Shown here: positions 7,963-18,233 of the stretch, in pieces
How positions within the stretch are numbered: position 1 is the stretch's first letter
Layout of the letters: each line of letters begins with the position of its first letter
From: Streptococcus ovis DSM 16829
GTDB lineage: Bacteria > Bacillota > Bacilli > Lactobacillales > Streptococcaceae
NCBI RefSeq assembly: GCF_000380125.1
Contig: NZ_KB904562.1
Coordinates: 1-64,000 of the forward strand
DNA length: 64,000 nt
Direction: 5' to 3'
Program-made: the position numbers and the translations under genes
The notes under the pieces: generated by a model
Told to the model about the DNA's origin: nothing
The model's input: the letters and a program-made list of their open reading frames with translations, nothing else
Database searches by the model: none

Positions 7963-10218
7963 ATGGCCAGTAGAAAAAATAAATTTTTAAGATATGTCTT
8001 GAAAAACCGTAGGCTTCCGCATCAAAATAGAAGGCGTGTGGGCCAAAGTCTGATTTTATTGAGTGTGTTTACGTTCTTTGTTTTCTTGATTAACTTTGCA
8101 ATTATTATTGGGACAGATAGCAAGTTCGGTCAAGATTTGTCAGAAGGCGCTAGAAGAGTCCATCAAACAACGATGACTGTGCAGGCGAAACGAGGAACGA
8201 TTTATGATCGTACAGGGATTGCAATTGCTCAAGATTCAACGACCTATACGATTTATGCTATTATTGATCAAAATTATGTGTCTGAATCCAATGAAAAATT
8301 GTATGTCGAACCCAGTCAATTTGGTCAGTTAACAGATATCTTAAAGAAAAAATTAGATGTCGATAAAGAGTTTGCCCAAAAACAATTGAGCCAGAAAAAT
8401 CTCTATCAAGTCTATTTTGGACCTAAAGGGAAAAATATTTCTTATAGTGACATGATGGCACTGCAAGAAGAGATGAAAAAAGCTGGGATTAAAGGGATTG
8501 GTTTTGATACACAACCAGGGCGGATGTATCCTAATGGGAACTTTGCAAGTTATTTTATTGGACTTGCACAGTTGACGGATAATCAAGACGGCAGTCAAAG
8601 TCTGCATGGACAAACCGGTGTCGAGGCAGCTTTGAATACGATTCTTTCAGGGCAAGACGGGAAAATCACTTATGAGAAAGATAGCTATGGGCGACTTGTT
8701 CCTGGAACAGAAAAAGTAGAAAAGAAAGTGTTAGATGGTCAGGATGTCTATACGACCATCTCAGCGCAGCTGCAGAGTTCCTTAGAAACCAATATGGATA
8801 TCTTCTTTTCTGAGAAGACCAAGGGGAAATTTGCGAATGCTAGTTTGGTTTCTGCGAAGACTGGTGAGATTTTGGCAACGACTCAACGCCCAAGTTTTGA
8901 TGCAGATACAAAGGAGGGGTTACAAGACAAGAACTTTAATTGGAGCACCTCACTTTTTCAAGGGAATTTTGAGCCAGGTTCGACTATGAAGGTGATGACA
9001 CTGGCCTCCTCAATTGACATGGGGATTTTCCAACCTAATGAATATTATACAAACTCGACTTACACTATTGCGGATGCTAAATTTAACGACTGGTCTGTCA
9101 ATGCAGGTCGTGATCCACAAACCATGACCTTTGCGAATGGATTTGCCTTTTCAAGTAATATTGGAATGGCGATGCTACAAAAGAAAATGGGGGATGAGAC
9201 TTGGCTGAACTACCTTAGTAAGTTCCGTTTTGGTTACCCAACACGTTTTGGTATGAGTAGCGAATCCTCAGGCCTATTTCCTGCTGATAATATTGTGTCC
9301 ATTGCTCAAAGTTCATTTGGACAGGGGATTTCTGTGACCAATGTTCAAATGTTGCGCGCATTTTCAGCTATAGGAAATAAGGGGGCAATGTTAGAACCAA
9401 AATTCATCTCTGCCATCTATGATGCTCAGAATCATGCAGCTCGTATTTCGAAACCAGAAGTAGTAGGGCATCCTGTTTCAGCAGAAGCAGCCGATGAGAC
9501 ATTGAAGTATATGATAACGGTTGGAACGGACCCCTATTATGGAACACTTTATGCTAAGGATGTCGGCCCTGTTATTCAGGTAGATGGATACGATATTGCC
9601 GTTAAGTCAGGGACAGCCGAGATTGCCAAGGAAGATGGAACAGGTTATAAGGAGGGAGCAAATGCGACGATTAATTCGGTTGTTGCAATGATTCCTGCAG
9701 AAGATCCAGAATTCATCATGTATGTCACCGTACAAGAGCCTGAATCATGGTCTGTTTTATATTGGCAAGACATCATCAATCCTGTTTTGAAGGAGGCGAT
9801 GCTCTTAAAAGATAGTTTGAATTTAACTGAGCCTTCAAAGGATTTAGTAACTGTTGATACAGAAATCCCATACGCATTAGGGAATGTTGTTGGAGAGAAT
9901 CCAGGCGATACGGCAGACGGGCTACGTAGACAGTTGGTACAACCAGTTATCGTTGGTAATGGAGATAAGATTAAGAAGGTTTCTGTTGAAAAGGGCTCGA
10001 ATATTGAAGCCAATCAGCAAATTTTATTATTGACAAACCAACTGACTGAGGTCCCAGATATGTACGGTTGGACCAAGGCAAATACGGATAAATTTTCTCA
10101 TTGGACAGGAATAGATATCACTTATAAGGGTGAGGGTGACAAGGTTGTCGCCCAGAGTGTAGACACAGGTTCTTCCATGGAGAAAACAAAAAAAATTACA
10201 ATTACACTAGGAGAATAA
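7963..10218 (+). CDS. pbpX: penicillin-binding protein 2X
   Basis: Septal class B transpeptidase that crosslinks peptidoglycan with FtsW, and the main beta-lactam target in streptococci. The 751 residues have a short cytoplasmic tail, a membrane helix (about 27-48), a dimerisation domain, the transpeptidase domain with STMK (Ser340), SSN (about 397-399) and KSGT (about 548), and two C-terminal PASTA domains (about 630-751). These motif positions match the pneumococcal protein within a few residues. ATG 7963 follows the ftsL stop by 1 nt; an in-frame ATG at 7936 inside ftsL lacks a ribosome site. Motifs look intact; resistance cannot be judged without a reference. Confidence 0.97.
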   Translation: MASRKNKFLRYVLKNRRLPHQNRRRVGQSLILLSVFTFFVFLINFAIIIGTDSKFGQDLSEGARRVHQTTMTVQAKRGTIYDRTGIAIAQDSTTYTIYAIIDQNYVSESNEKLYVEPSQFGQLTDILKKKLDVDKEFAQKQLSQKNLYQVYFGPKGKNISYSDMMALQEEMKKAGIKGIGFDTQPGRMYPNGNFASYFIGLAQLTDNQDGSQSLHGQTGVEAALNTILSGQDGKITYEKDSYGRLVPGTEKVEKKVLDGQDVYTTISAQLQSSLETNMDIFFSEKTKGKFANASLVSAKTGEILATTQRPSFDADTKEGLQDKNFNWSTSLFQGNFEPGSTMKVMTLASSIDMGIFQPNEYYTNSTYTIADAKFNDWSVNAGRDPQTMTFANGFAFSSNIGMAMLQKKMGDETWLNYLSKFRFGYPTRFGMSSESSGLFPADNIVSIAQSSFGQGISVTNVQMLRAFSAIGNKGAMLEPKFISAIYDAQNHAARISKPEVVGHPVSAEAADETLKYMITVGTDPYYGTLYAKDVGPVIQVDGYDIAVKSGTAEIAKEDGTGYKEGANATINSVVAMIPAEDPEFIMYVTVQEPESWSVLYWQDIINPVLKEAMLLKDSLNLTEPSKDLVTVDTEIPYALGNVVGENPGDTADGLRRQLVQPVIVGNGDKIKKVSVEKGSNIEANQQILLLTNQLTEVPDMYGWTKANTDKFSHWTGIDITYKGEGDKVVAQSVDTGSSMEKTKKITITLGE

Positions 10219-10219
10219 C

Positions 10220-11218
10220 ATGCAATCTGCTATGCTAGCAGGAGCTGTTTCCTTTATAGGAACGGTTCTATTGATTCCAGTTTTTATTAAATTCTATCAG
10301 GCTAAACGTATCGAAGGCCAACAGATGCACGAAGATGTGAAGCAACATCAGTTTAAGGCTGGGACACCGACAATGGGTGGGACTGTATTTCTAGCAGTCT
10401 CAATCCTAGTCAGTCTCGCTCTTGCGAGTTTGTTCCACCAGCTGACGAGCGGTGTCCTTGCTATCCTCTTTATTTTGACCTTATATGGAGTGGTTGGATT
10501 CTTAGATGATTTTTTAAAGGTCTTTCGTAAAATTAACGAAGGGCTGAATCCCAAACAAAAACTTGCCCTGCAAATCGTTGGCGGCTTGGTTTTCTATTTT
10601 GCGCATGGTCATGCTTCTAGTGGCGGTAATTTGAATGTCTTTGGAATGGACATTCACTTAGGTGTTACCTATATCTTGTTTGTTTTGTTTTGGTTGGTTG
10701 GGTTCTCAAATGCAGTGAATTTAACAGATGGGATTGATGGTTTGTCTTCGATTTCAGTCGTTATTAGTTTAACAGCCTATTCTGTCATTGCGGTCATGCA
10801 GCAACAGTACGATATCCTTTTGGTTTGTATCAGTATGATTGGTGGTCTCCTCGGATTCTTTATTTACAACCACAAACCGGCTAAAATTTTCATGGGAGAT
10901 GTAGGTTCTTTGGCGCTAGGTGGCATGTTGGCAACGATTTCCATTGCTCTTCACCAAGAATGGACCTTGTTATTAATTGGGCTGGTCTACGTTATTGAAA
11001 CATCCTCTGTCATGCTCCAAGTAGCCTATTTCAAGTACACGAAGAAAAAATATGGAGAAGGTCGTCGAATCTTCCGAATGACCCCATTCCATCATCATTT
11101 GGAACTTGGTGGCTTATCCGGTAAAGGTGAAAAATGGAGTGAATGGCGAGTGGATGGTTTTCTATGGGGACTTGGCATTCTCATGTCTTGCCTGACCTTA
11201 GCGATTTTATATTTGTGA
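10220..11218 (+). CDS. mraY: phospho-MurNAc-pentapeptide translocase
   Basis: Makes lipid I by moving phospho-MurNAc-pentapeptide from UDP onto undecaprenyl phosphate in the membrane. The 332 residues have about ten helices and the family signatures: FLDDFLK (Mg-binding Asp pair, about 94), NLTDGIDGL (about 168), [11 protein letters not shown] (about 224) and [11 protein letters not shown] (about 286). The gene begins 1 nt after the pbpX stop, so the pair is probably coupled, and ends at a strong terminator. Confidence 0.97.
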   Translation: MQSAMLAGAVSFIGTVLLIPVFIKFYQAKRIEGQQMHEDVKQHQFKAGTPTMGGTVFLAVSILVSLALASLFHQLTSGVLAILFILTLYGVVGFLDDFLKVFRKINEGLNPKQKLALQIVGGLVFYFAHGHASSGGNLNVFGMDIHLGVTYILFVLFWLVGFSNAVNLTDGIDGLSSISVVISLTAYSVIAVMQQQYDILLVCISMIGGLLGFFIYNHKPAKIFMGDVGSLALGGMLATISIALHQEWTLLLIGLVYVIETSSVMLQVAYFKYTKKKYGEGRRIFRMTPFHHHLELGGLSGKGEKWSEWRVDGFLWGLGILMSCLTLAILYL

Positions 11219-11222
11219 TAGT

Positions 11223-11249
11223 AAACAGCAGTCATCTGCTGTTTTTTTT
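11223..11249 (+). terminator. terminator of the mraY operon
   Basis: AAACAGCAG and CTGCTGTTT form a 9-bp stem around TCAT, followed by T8. The helicase -10 TATAAT follows at once at 11252-11257. Confidence 0.9.
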
Positions 11250-11284
11250 GATATAATGAACTGTACTAGAAAAAAGAGGAAATT

Positions 11285-12628
11285 ATGAAATTTACAGAAT
11301 TTACATTAAAAGAATACATTCAAGAAGCTCTAGCGGAGATTGGCTTTGTGTCAGCGACTGAGGTACAGGAAAAACTGATTCCCATTGTTTTAGCAGGACG
11401 GGGTTTAGTAGGGGAGTCAAAAACCGGTTCAGGGAAAACCCATACCTTTTTGATTCCGATATTCCAACAGTTGGATGAAAGTGTAGATCAGGTTCAGGCT
11501 GTGATTACTGCCCCATCGCGCGAGTTGGCAACGCAGATTTATCAAGCAGCACGCCAGATTGCGGAACATTCTGATATTGAAATTCGTGTGGCAAATTATG
11601 TCGGTGGAACGGACAAGGCACGTCAGATTGAAAAGTTGCAATCTAATCAGCCTCATATTGTCATTGGAACCCCGGGTCGTATCTACGATTTGGTAAAATC
11701 AGGTGATTTGGCTATCCATAAGGCAGGAATCTTTGTTGTAGACGAGGCGGATATGACCTTGGACATGGGCTTTTTGGAGACAGTGGATAAGATTGCTTCA
11801 AGCCTGCCTAAACAATTACAGTTTCTGGTCTTCTCGGCAACGATTCCGCAAAAATTACAGCCATTCTTGAAGAAATACCTGTCCAATCCAGTCATTGAAC
11901 AAATCAAGACCCAGACAGTGATTTCAGATACCATTGCAAACTGGCTGATTTCGACCAAGGGTCGGGATAAAAATGCACAGATTTTGGAAATGACCAAACT
12001 CATGCAACCCTATCTGGCTATGATTTTTGTCAATACAAAGACGAGGGCAGATGAATTACACGCTTACTTGACAGCCAATGGTCTTCGCGTGGCAAAGATT
12101 CACGGAGACATTCCACCGCGTGAACGCAAGCGAATCATGAATCAGGTCAAGAATCTGGATTTTGAGTATATTGTGGCAACAGATTTGGCAGCGCGTGGGA
12201 TTGACATTGAAGGTGTTAGCCACGTTATTAACGATGCTATTCCGCAAGATTTGAGTTTCTTTGTTCACCGTGTTGGACGGACAGGGCGAAATGGACTGTC
12301 AGGTATTGCCATTACCCTTTACCAGCCGAGTGATGATGCGGATATTCGCGAATTGGAAAAATTGAACATTAAATTCATTCCAAAAGAGATGAAAGACGGA
12401 GAGTTTAAAGATACATATGACCGTGATCGTCGTGTCCAACGTGAAAAATCACGAGAAAAATTAGATTTAGAAATGATTGGCTTGGTTAAAAAGAAAAAGA
12501 AAAAAATTAAGCCTGGTTATAAGAAGAAAATCAAATGGGCGGTTGATGAAAAACGTCGCAAGACCAAGCGTGTAGAAGCACGTGCTAAAGGACGTGCAGA
12601 GCGCAAGGCAAAACGCCAAACATTTTAA
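11285..12628 (+). CDS. cshB: DEAD-box RNA helicase (CshB-like)
   Basis: ATP-dependent RNA helicase probably acting in ribosome assembly, mRNA turnover or cold adaptation. The 447 residues carry the Q motif region (FVSATEVQEKLIP), motif I SKTGSGKTHT (about 47), APSREL, GTPGR, DEAD as VVDEADM (about 153), SAT, and the C-terminal helicase domain with DLAARGIDIEG and HRVGRTGRNG. The last 60 residues are a lysine/arginine tail typical of RNA-binding extensions. Single gene with its own promoter, TATAAT at 11252-11257, and AGAGGAAATT before ATG. Confidence 0.9.
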   Translation: MKFTEFTLKEYIQEALAEIGFVSATEVQEKLIPIVLAGRGLVGESKTGSGKTHTFLIPIFQQLDESVDQVQAVITAPSRELATQIYQAARQIAEHSDIEIRVANYVGGTDKARQIEKLQSNQPHIVIGTPGRIYDLVKSGDLAIHKAGIFVVDEADMTLDMGFLETVDKIASSLPKQLQFLVFSATIPQKLQPFLKKYLSNPVIEQIKTQTVISDTIANWLISTKGRDKNAQILEMTKLMQPYLAMIFVNTKTRADELHAYLTANGLRVAKIHGDIPPRERKRIMNQVKNLDFEYIVATDLAARGIDIEGVSHVINDAIPQDLSFFVHRVGRTGRNGLSGIAITLYQPSDDADIRELEKLNIKFIPKEMKDGEFKDTYDRDRRVQREKSREKLDLEMIGLVKKKKKKIKPGYKKKIKWAVDEKRRKTKRVEARAKGRAERKAKRQTF

Positions 12629-12736
12629 GGAAAAAGAGGGGCAAAAAGGCCTTTCTTCTTGCACGTATCCGGTCAGACTAAATTGTGTGCAAAAAAGACA
12701 AGATTTGGTAGACTATCAGTAGAAATAAGGAGTACT

Positions 12737-12964
12737 ATGTTACAAACAATTTTAAGCCTCTATCTTCAAGGACTGGTCATCGCTACTCTTCTCGTCATTT
12801 TCCTCAGTGCTTGTTGGTTTATGATGCGAGTGGTAAAGGGGTTGGATAAAACAGTACGGGAGAGACGAGAAGCCCTCTATGATGTACTGATGATGAATGT
12901 TATGACAATCCCTATTGTTTCCTTTGGAATTGTTGGGATTTTGTTGATACTGAAGGCTTGGTAA
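12737..12964 (+). CDS. DUF4059 small membrane protein
   Basis: A 75-residue protein with two membrane helices (about 8-30 and 52-72) and a charged loop KGLDKTVRERREALYD between them. It resembles the DUF4059 proteins that streptococci carry directly before trxB, as here (20 bp apart). ATG 12737 has an AAGGAG ribosome site 5 nt upstream; the longer reading to 12659 starts in the upstream intergenic region. Function unknown. A link to thioredoxin reductase or to redox control of the envelope is inference from synteny. Confidence 0.75.
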   Translation: MLQTILSLYLQGLVIATLLVIFLSACWFMMRVVKGLDKTVRERREALYDVLMMNVMTIPIVSFGIVGILLILKAW

Positions 12965-12984
12965 ATATTAGAATGGAGAAATAA

Positions 12985-13902
12985 ATGTACGATACAATTA
13001 TAATTGGCTCGGGTCCTGCTGGGATGACAGCAGCACTTTATGCAGCAAGAAGCAACTTAAAAGTTGCCCTACTGGAACGTGGAATCTATGGCGGTCAGAT
13101 GCAAAATACAGCGGATATTGAAAATTATCCTGGCTATGCCAATATTTCAGGTCCAGAATTAGCAGAAAAAATGTACGAACCATTGGAAAAATTCGGCGTT
13201 GAACACGTTTTTGGACAAGTTGTCCGCATTGAGTCAGAAGGTTTGGTCAAGAAGGTCATCACAGAAGATGATACATTTGAAGCAAAGACCATTATTTTGG
13301 CGATGGGGGCGCAACACCGCTTACTTGGTGTTCCAGGAGAAGCTGAGTACAACAGCCGTGGCGTTTCTTACTGTGCAGTCTGTGATGGGGCCTTTTTCCG
13401 CGATCAAGACTTATTGGTTGTAGGTGGTGGGGATTCGGCTGTTGAAGAAGCGATTTTCTTGACTCGTTTTGCAAAGACTGTCACTATTGTGCATCGTCGT
13501 GATGAGTTGCGGGCACAAAAAGTTATTCAAGATCGTGCCTTTGCCAATGAAAAGATCAACTTTATCTGGGACAGTGTCGTCGAAGAAATCAAGGGTGATG
13601 AGCGTAAGGTTCAATCTGTGGTCATCAAGAATGTTAAGACAGGTGAAAAGGAAGAAAAAGCCTTTGGCGGTATCTTCATTTATGTGGGCTTAGATCCAAT
13701 GTCAGAAGCAGTGGCAGATTTGGGGATTACAGATGCGCAAGGTTGGGTTGTGACCAATGAATTGATGGAAACGAGTCAGGCTGGTATCTTTGCTGTTGGT
13801 GACCTTCGTCAAAAGCATCTTCGTCAAGTGACGACTGCTGTTGGCGACGGTGCGATTGCAGGACAAGGTGTTTATGAATATTTAACACAATTGGAGGACT
13901 AA
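12985..13902 (+). CDS. trxB: thioredoxin-disulfide reductase
   Basis: Flavoprotein that passes electrons from NADPH to thioredoxin. The 305 residues have the N-terminal FAD motif GSGPAGMTAALYAAR (about 8), the redox pair Cys130-Ala-Val-Cys133, the NADPH motif VVGGGDSAVEEA (about 143) and the C-terminal FAD motif FAVGDLR. It shares a transcript with the upstream DUF4059 gene and sits 1 nt before yceD. Confidence 0.97.
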   Translation: MYDTIIIGSGPAGMTAALYAARSNLKVALLERGIYGGQMQNTADIENYPGYANISGPELAEKMYEPLEKFGVEHVFGQVVRIESEGLVKKVITEDDTFEAKTIILAMGAQHRLLGVPGEAEYNSRGVSYCAVCDGAFFRDQDLLVVGGGDSAVEEAIFLTRFAKTVTIVHRRDELRAQKVIQDRAFANEKINFIWDSVVEEIKGDERKVQSVVIKNVKTGEKEEKAFGGIFIYVGLDPMSEAVADLGITDAQGWVVTNELMETSQAGIFAVGDLRQKHLRQVTTAVGDGAIAGQGVYEYLTQLED

Positions 13903-13903
13903 G

Positions 13904-14446
13904 ATGGTTCAGTTTCATATTTATGACATTCAGAAGAACCCAGAAGGGATTGCTTTTGAGCAATTGCTAGACTTAAAAGCTGAGTTGACAGAGCGCAATC
14001 CAGAAATATTGGATGTAACTTCGATTAAGGCCGTAGGGAAAGTTCGTTTTGAAGCTGGTCTCTACTTTTTAGAATACCAACTCTCTTATAATTTGACGAT
14101 GGCTTCTAGTCGTTCTCTCAAGCCAGTTCAGTGGTCTGAATCATACCCTGTCATGGAACTCTTTGCAACAGATGAAGATAGCCTCAAGGACCAGGAGTTG
14201 TTAGAGGCAGATATGGCGCTAGGTATTGAAGGAGAAACAATTGTTTTAGACGAAAGTGTCGCAGACAATATTTTGCTCAATTTACCTGTCAAAGTCTTGA
14301 CCCCTGAAGAAGAAGCAGGAGATGACTTGCCGTCTGGAGAAAATTGGACAGTGATGATGGAAGAGGATTTTGAGGCTGCAAGTCAGAAAAAAAAGGAAGA
14401 AAATAGTCCATTTGCCCAATTACAAGGGCTATTTGATGAAGAATGA
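13904..14446 (+). CDS. yceD: YceD-family (DUF177) protein
   Basis: Homologue of YceD, linked in other bacteria to 23S rRNA accumulation and 50S assembly. The 180 residues match the streptococcal form as I recall it, with VSVADNILLNLP-like text near residue 125 and the conserved C-terminal run SPFAQLQGLFDEE. The paired cysteines seen in many DUF177 proteins are absent, which is usual for streptococci. In many bacteria the gene precedes rpmF, but here it follows trxB by 1 nt and gnd comes next, so the rpmF link is lost. Confidence 0.8.
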   Translation: MVQFHIYDIQKNPEGIAFEQLLDLKAELTERNPEILDVTSIKAVGKVRFEAGLYFLEYQLSYNLTMASSRSLKPVQWSESYPVMELFATDEDSLKDQELLEADMALGIEGETIVLDESVADNILLNLPVKVLTPEEEAGDDLPSGENWTVMMEEDFEAASQKKKEENSPFAQLQGLFDEE

Positions 14447-14460
14447 AACTGACAGAAAAA

Positions 14461-14489
14461 TTGCAAAAACAATTGGTTCTGTGTATAAT
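14461..14489 (+). promoter_or_regulatory. gnd promoter
   Basis: TTGCAA (14461-14466) and TATAAT (14484-14489) are separated by exactly 17 bp. The leader is about 25 nt and ends in AAAGGAG before the gnd start. Confidence 0.8.
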
Positions 14490-14521
14490 GAAGTAGATAC
14501 GATATAAAGGAGAAATGATAC

Positions 14522-15943
14522 ATGACGAAAGCGAATTTTGGTGTAGTAGGGATGGCCGTGATGGGCCGTAATCTTGCGCTTAATGTAGAATCACGTGGCT
14601 ATACAGTTGCGATTTATAATCGCTCAGCAAATAAAACAGAAGACGTTGTTGCTAGCAACCCAGGTAAAAAACTAGTGCCTAGCTATGATGTGGAATCTTT
14701 TGTACAATCGATTGAAACACCACGTCGTATTATGCTCATGGTGCAGGCAGGTCCTGGTACAGATGCAACAATCCAAGCGCTCTTGCCTCACTTGGATAAG
14801 GGCGATATCTTGATTGACGGAGGGAATACCTTATTTACAGACACAATCCGTCGTTCAAAAGAATTGGCAGATTCAGGGATTAACTTCATTGGTACAGGTG
14901 TTTCTGGTGGTGAAAAAGGAGCTCTTGAAGGGCCATCCCTCATGCCAGGTGGACAAAAAGAAGCATATGAGTTGGTGGCAGATGTTTTGGAAGAAATTTC
15001 TGCGAAGGCACCTCAAGATGGAAAACCATGTGTCACTTACATTGGCCCTAATGGTGCCGGTCACTATGTGAAAATGGTGCATAATGGTATCGAATATGGG
15101 GATATGCAATTGATTGCTGAATCTTACGACCTCATGCAACGACTACTTGGTTTGGATGCTGCTGAAATGGCTGACATCTTTACAGAGTGGAACAAGGGAG
15201 AATTAGACAGCTACTTGATTGAAATTACAGCCGATATCCTGACTCGTAAAGATGATGAAGATCAAGACGGCCCAATTGTTGATTATATCTTAGATGCTGC
15301 TGGCAATAAAGGAACAGGTAAATGGACAAGTCAGAATGCGCTTGATCTTGGTGTGCCATTGTCATTGATTACAGAATCTGTATTTGCCCGCTATATCTCA
15401 ACTTATAAGGAAGAACGTGTTCATGCAAGCACGGTATTGCCTAGTGTAGAGTACAAGTATGAAGGGGATAAGGCTGAGTTGATTGAAAAAATCCGTCAAG
15501 CTCTCTACTTCTCAAAAATCATTTCATATGCACAAGGATTTGCGCAATTACGTGTAGCTTCTAAAGAATACGATTGGAATTTGCCATTTGCAGATATCGC
15601 TTCTATCTGGCGTGGTGGTTGTATCATTCGTTCACAATTCTTGCAAAAGATTACAGATGCATACAATCGTGAAGCAGATTTGGCCAACCTTTTGCTGGAT
15701 GAGTACTTCTTGGATGTCACTTCTAAGTACCAACAAGCGGTACGTGACATCGTAACGATTGCGGTTCAAGCTGGTGTACCAGCACCGACCTTCTCAGCAG
15801 CGATTACTTACTATGATAGTTACCGTTCAGCTGATTTGCCAGCGAACTTGATTCAAGCACAACGGGATTACTTTGGTGCACATACTTACCAACGAAAAGA
15901 TAAAGAAGGTACATTCCATTATTCATGGTATGACGAAAAATAA
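14522..15943 (+). CDS. gnd: 6-phosphogluconate dehydrogenase (decarboxylating)
   Basis: Oxidises 6-phosphogluconate to ribulose 5-phosphate and CO2, making NADPH in the pentose phosphate pathway. The 473 residues have the NADP motif [12 protein letters not shown] (about 10), [11 protein letters not shown] (about 126), the substrate/catalytic run [18 protein letters not shown] (Lys and Asn/Glu residues, about 180) and the C-terminal dimer tail ending [11 protein letters not shown]. It is followed after 3 nt by the orphan response regulator, an order conserved in pneumococcus. Confidence 0.97.
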   Translation: MTKANFGVVGMAVMGRNLALNVESRGYTVAIYNRSANKTEDVVASNPGKKLVPSYDVESFVQSIETPRRIMLMVQAGPGTDATIQALLPHLDKGDILIDGGNTLFTDTIRRSKELADSGINFIGTGVSGGEKGALEGPSLMPGGQKEAYELVADVLEEISAKAPQDGKPCVTYIGPNGAGHYVKMVHNGIEYGDMQLIAESYDLMQRLLGLDAAEMADIFTEWNKGELDSYLIEITADILTRKDDEDQDGPIVDYILDAAGNKGTGKWTSQNALDLGVPLSLITESVFARYISTYKEERVHASTVLPSVEYKYEGDKAELIEKIRQALYFSKIISYAQGFAQLRVASKEYDWNLPFADIASIWRGGCIIRSQFLQKITDAYNREADLANLLLDEYFLDVTSKYQQAVRDIVTIAVQAGVPAPTFSAAITYYDSYRSADLPANLIQAQRDYFGAHTYQRKDKEGTFHYSWYDEK

Positions 15944-15946
15944 GCT

Positions 15947-16636
15947 ATGGCGAAAAAGATATTAATAGCAGGAAAAGCACGAAATTTATCTCATTTTGTC
16001 TCTATGGAATTGCAAAAACAGGATTATATCGTGGATTATGCCTCTAACGGGGCAGAAGCTCTCCTGCTGGCACATGAGACAGATTTTGATCTGATTATCA
16101 TGAGTTATCAGCTATCTGACATGACCAGTACTGCATTGGCCGAAGAATTAAATCGATTCAAGCCTGGAACTGTTTTGATCGTAGTGGTCGAAAGTGACGA
16201 AGCAAAAGAACACGGTCAAGAAATCGAAAAGTATGCGGTTTTCTACGTCATTAAACCCTTTGTCATTAGTGATTTAGTAGCGCAAGTGTCTGAAATATTT
16301 CGAGGGCGTGATTTTATTGATGAGACATGTAAACAAGTCAAATTGCATGCGGCTTATCGTGATTTGAAAATTGATTTTCAAAATCGGACGGTGTCGCGTG
16401 GACAAGAAATCATTAATTTAACGCGTAGAGAATATGACCTATTAGCAACTCTGATGGATAGTCAGGAAACGATGACCCGTGAACAGTTGCTGGAACGTGT
16501 TTGGAAATATGAGGCTGCAGCAGAGACGAATGTTGTGGATGTTTATATTCGCTATCTTCGTGGGAAATTAGATTTGCCTGGTCAAGAATCCTATATACGG
16601 ACTGTCCGTGGTATCGGCTATGCTATGCGTGACTAG
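15947..16636 (+). CDS. ritR: RitR-like orphan response regulator, phosphorylation site lost
   Basis: OmpR-type DNA-binding regulator matching pneumococcal RitR, which represses iron uptake and responds to oxidation. The 229 residues have a receiver domain (1-118), a linker and a winged helix (about 135-229; LTRREYDLLATLM, TVRGIGYAMRD). The normal phospho-aspartate is Ser53 (IIMSYQL) and the usual acidic pocket near residues 8-9 is Ala-Gly, while Lys103 is kept. The redox cysteine reported for RitR is present as Cys128 in FIDETCKQ. No histidine kinase is nearby. It is co-transcribed with gnd, 3 nt away. Confidence 0.88.
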   Translation: MAKKILIAGKARNLSHFVSMELQKQDYIVDYASNGAEALLLAHETDFDLIIMSYQLSDMTSTALAEELNRFKPGTVLIVVVESDEAKEHGQEIEKYAVFYVIKPFVISDLVAQVSEIFRGRDFIDETCKQVKLHAAYRDLKIDFQNRTVSRGQEIINLTRREYDLLATLMDSQETMTREQLLERVWKYEAAAETNVVDVYIRYLRGKLDLPGQESYIRTVRGIGYAMRD

Positions 16637-16651
16637 ACAGCTAGAAACAAA

Positions 16652-16679
16652 AGAGGATTGGGAGACCAATTCTCTTTTT
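16652..16679 (+). terminator. terminator after ritR
   Basis: An interrupted stem (AGAG-ATTGG with CCAAT-CTCT) around GAGA is followed by TTTTT. Confidence 0.75.
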
Positions 16680-16703
16680 GCTAGTGCTAACAGTAATTCT
16701 TGG

Positions 16704-16732
16704 CTGACTTTTTAGGAAACATAAGGTATAAT
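16704..16732 (+). promoter_or_regulatory. promoter of the AI-2E family permease
   Basis: CTGACT (16704-16709) and TATAAT (16727-16732) with a 17-bp spacer. Confidence 0.6.
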
Positions 16733-16752
16733 ACCAAATAAGAAACTGGAAA

Positions 16753-17874
16753 ATGGATGGAAGTATGAGAAGTTCAACGAAAGAAAAGTTCGTATTGATG
16801 ATGTTTGCTGCAATTGTATTGCTGATTGTTTTAAATTACGATGGAGTATACAGTATACTTCAGACTGTTTTGGGAAGTATGAATTCTCTTTTTGTGGGAG
16901 CGATACTGGCCTTTGTTTTGAATGTTCCAATGAAAAAATTAGAAGAACAGGTTGGCAAAATTCGCATGTTAGAGTCTGCCAAGCGTCCGATTGCCTTGGC
17001 TGGGGTACTGGTGGCTTTTGCCTTGATTGTGACGGGAGTAGTCATGATTATTTTACCAACACTAACAGAAACGGTTTCTGAGATTGTCTCTGTTACCAAC
17101 GAAGCCATTCCTAAATTAGCAGATGCTCTTCAAAATAGTGGACTTCTCTCCGATAAATTAGAAGCTCAAATCAATTCCTATATTTCTAAATTTACAGGTT
17201 GGAACAATCTATCTACTTACGTAACGGGCTTTTTATCTGGTTTGGTGACCAATGTAGGCGGTATTTTTTCAAATGTGCTAACAGTTGTTATGGCCTTCTT
17301 CTTTACCTTGGCCATTTTAACCAGTAAAGAACATCTGCAAGATATGACTATCAAGGTTCTTTATGCTCTCTTTCCTGAGAAGACAGTCAAAACTATCTGT
17401 TATGTGGGTGAAGTCATTATTGATACCTATGATAAATTTTTAATGAGTCAGATTGTAGAAGCCTTCATTATCGGTGTGTTGGTTTTTGTGTCTTATAGTT
17501 TATTTGGCATTCCTTACGCAGCCATGGCAGGGATTTTGGCCGGAGTTCTTTCTTTCGTTCCCTATATTGGTCCGCTTTCTGCCTGTTTGATCAGTGCCCT
17601 ATTTGTTTCGGTGCAAAATCCTTTGCTGGCTTTAGGTTCTATTGTGTTGTTCCAAGTCATTCAGTTGATTGAAGGAAATGTCATCTATCCACGAGTAGTA
17701 GGACAGTCTGTTGGCTTGCCGACTTTATTCACGCTAGCAGCCGCCCTCATTGGGGGAAATCTCTTTGGACTATTAGGGATGGTCTTTTTCACTCCTATCT
17801 TTGCAGTGATTTATCGCCTAGTTAGAGAATGGACCTACAAACGTTTAGAAGAAAAATCTATTTCATTAGACTAA
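16753..17874 (+). CDS. AI-2E family transporter (TqsA/YdbI-like membrane protein)
   Basis: Polytopic membrane protein of 373 residues with about seven or eight helices and the central soluble segment of the AI-2E exporter family (PF01594); the region GIPYAAMAGILAGVLSFVPYIGP near residue 255 is the family hallmark. Members export autoinducer 2 or act as ion antiporters, and the substrate is not predictable here. A second ATG at 16765 (MRSSTKEK) has an equally plausible GGATGGA site, so the true start may be 4 codons later. Single gene with its own promoter. Confidence 0.85.
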   Translation: MDGSMRSSTKEKFVLMMFAAIVLLIVLNYDGVYSILQTVLGSMNSLFVGAILAFVLNVPMKKLEEQVGKIRMLESAKRPIALAGVLVAFALIVTGVVMIILPTLTETVSEIVSVTNEAIPKLADALQNSGLLSDKLEAQINSYISKFTGWNNLSTYVTGFLSGLVTNVGGIFSNVLTVVMAFFFTLAILTSKEHLQDMTIKVLYALFPEKTVKTICYVGEVIIDTYDKFLMSQIVEAFIIGVLVFVSYSLFGIPYAAMAGILAGVLSFVPYIGPLSACLISALFVSVQNPLLALGSIVLFQVIQLIEGNVIYPRVVGQSVGLPTLFTLAAALIGGNLFGLLGMVFFTPIFAVIYRLVREWTYKRLEEKSISLD

Positions 17875-18233
17875 GACTGGGAGCATGCAAATTCCAACTT
17901 GCTCATACGGAAACTCAGTAAGTTAGCATCAGATTTATTCTGCGCGTGATAGCGAGCAAATAATGATACTTCCGCTGTGATGAAAATGTTAGAAATGTTG
18001 GATTTAAAACATGTCTGACATTCGGAATGTTTGAGACTTAAGGCTCAAACATTAGTCATGGAATTCCGTAGGAAGTCGCTGACGTCCGATATCACTTAAG
18101 AAAAGTATCAAAAACGACTTTTTTTGCAATCTGGGACTGGGAAACCAGTCTTTTTTGTCTGATTGCTCTTGCCTTTTCTTCTCTAACAAAGTATGGTACA
18201 ATGAAGTGATAATGATAAAATGGGGGAGAGAAG
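17875..18233. other. 359-bp intergenic region without a credible gene
   Basis: No ORF with a ribosome site. It contains a hairpin GTTTGAG...CTCAAAC near 18029-18050, a terminator at 18135-18156 and the nrdR promoter (TGG-TACAAT, 18194-18202). The first 250 bp may be transcript tail or a decayed repeat; I recognise nothing definite. Confidence 0.5.
18135..18156 (+). terminator. terminator before nrdR
   Basis: GACTGG-GAAA-CCAGTC followed by TTTTTT. Confidence 0.8.

Noticed and set aside
9645-10013. Minus-strand ORF inside pbpX
   Set aside because: Antisense shadow of a well-supported gene with no ribosome site.
12659-12736. Extension of the DUF4059 gene
   Set aside because: Reads the intergenic region; ATG 12737 has AAGGAG.
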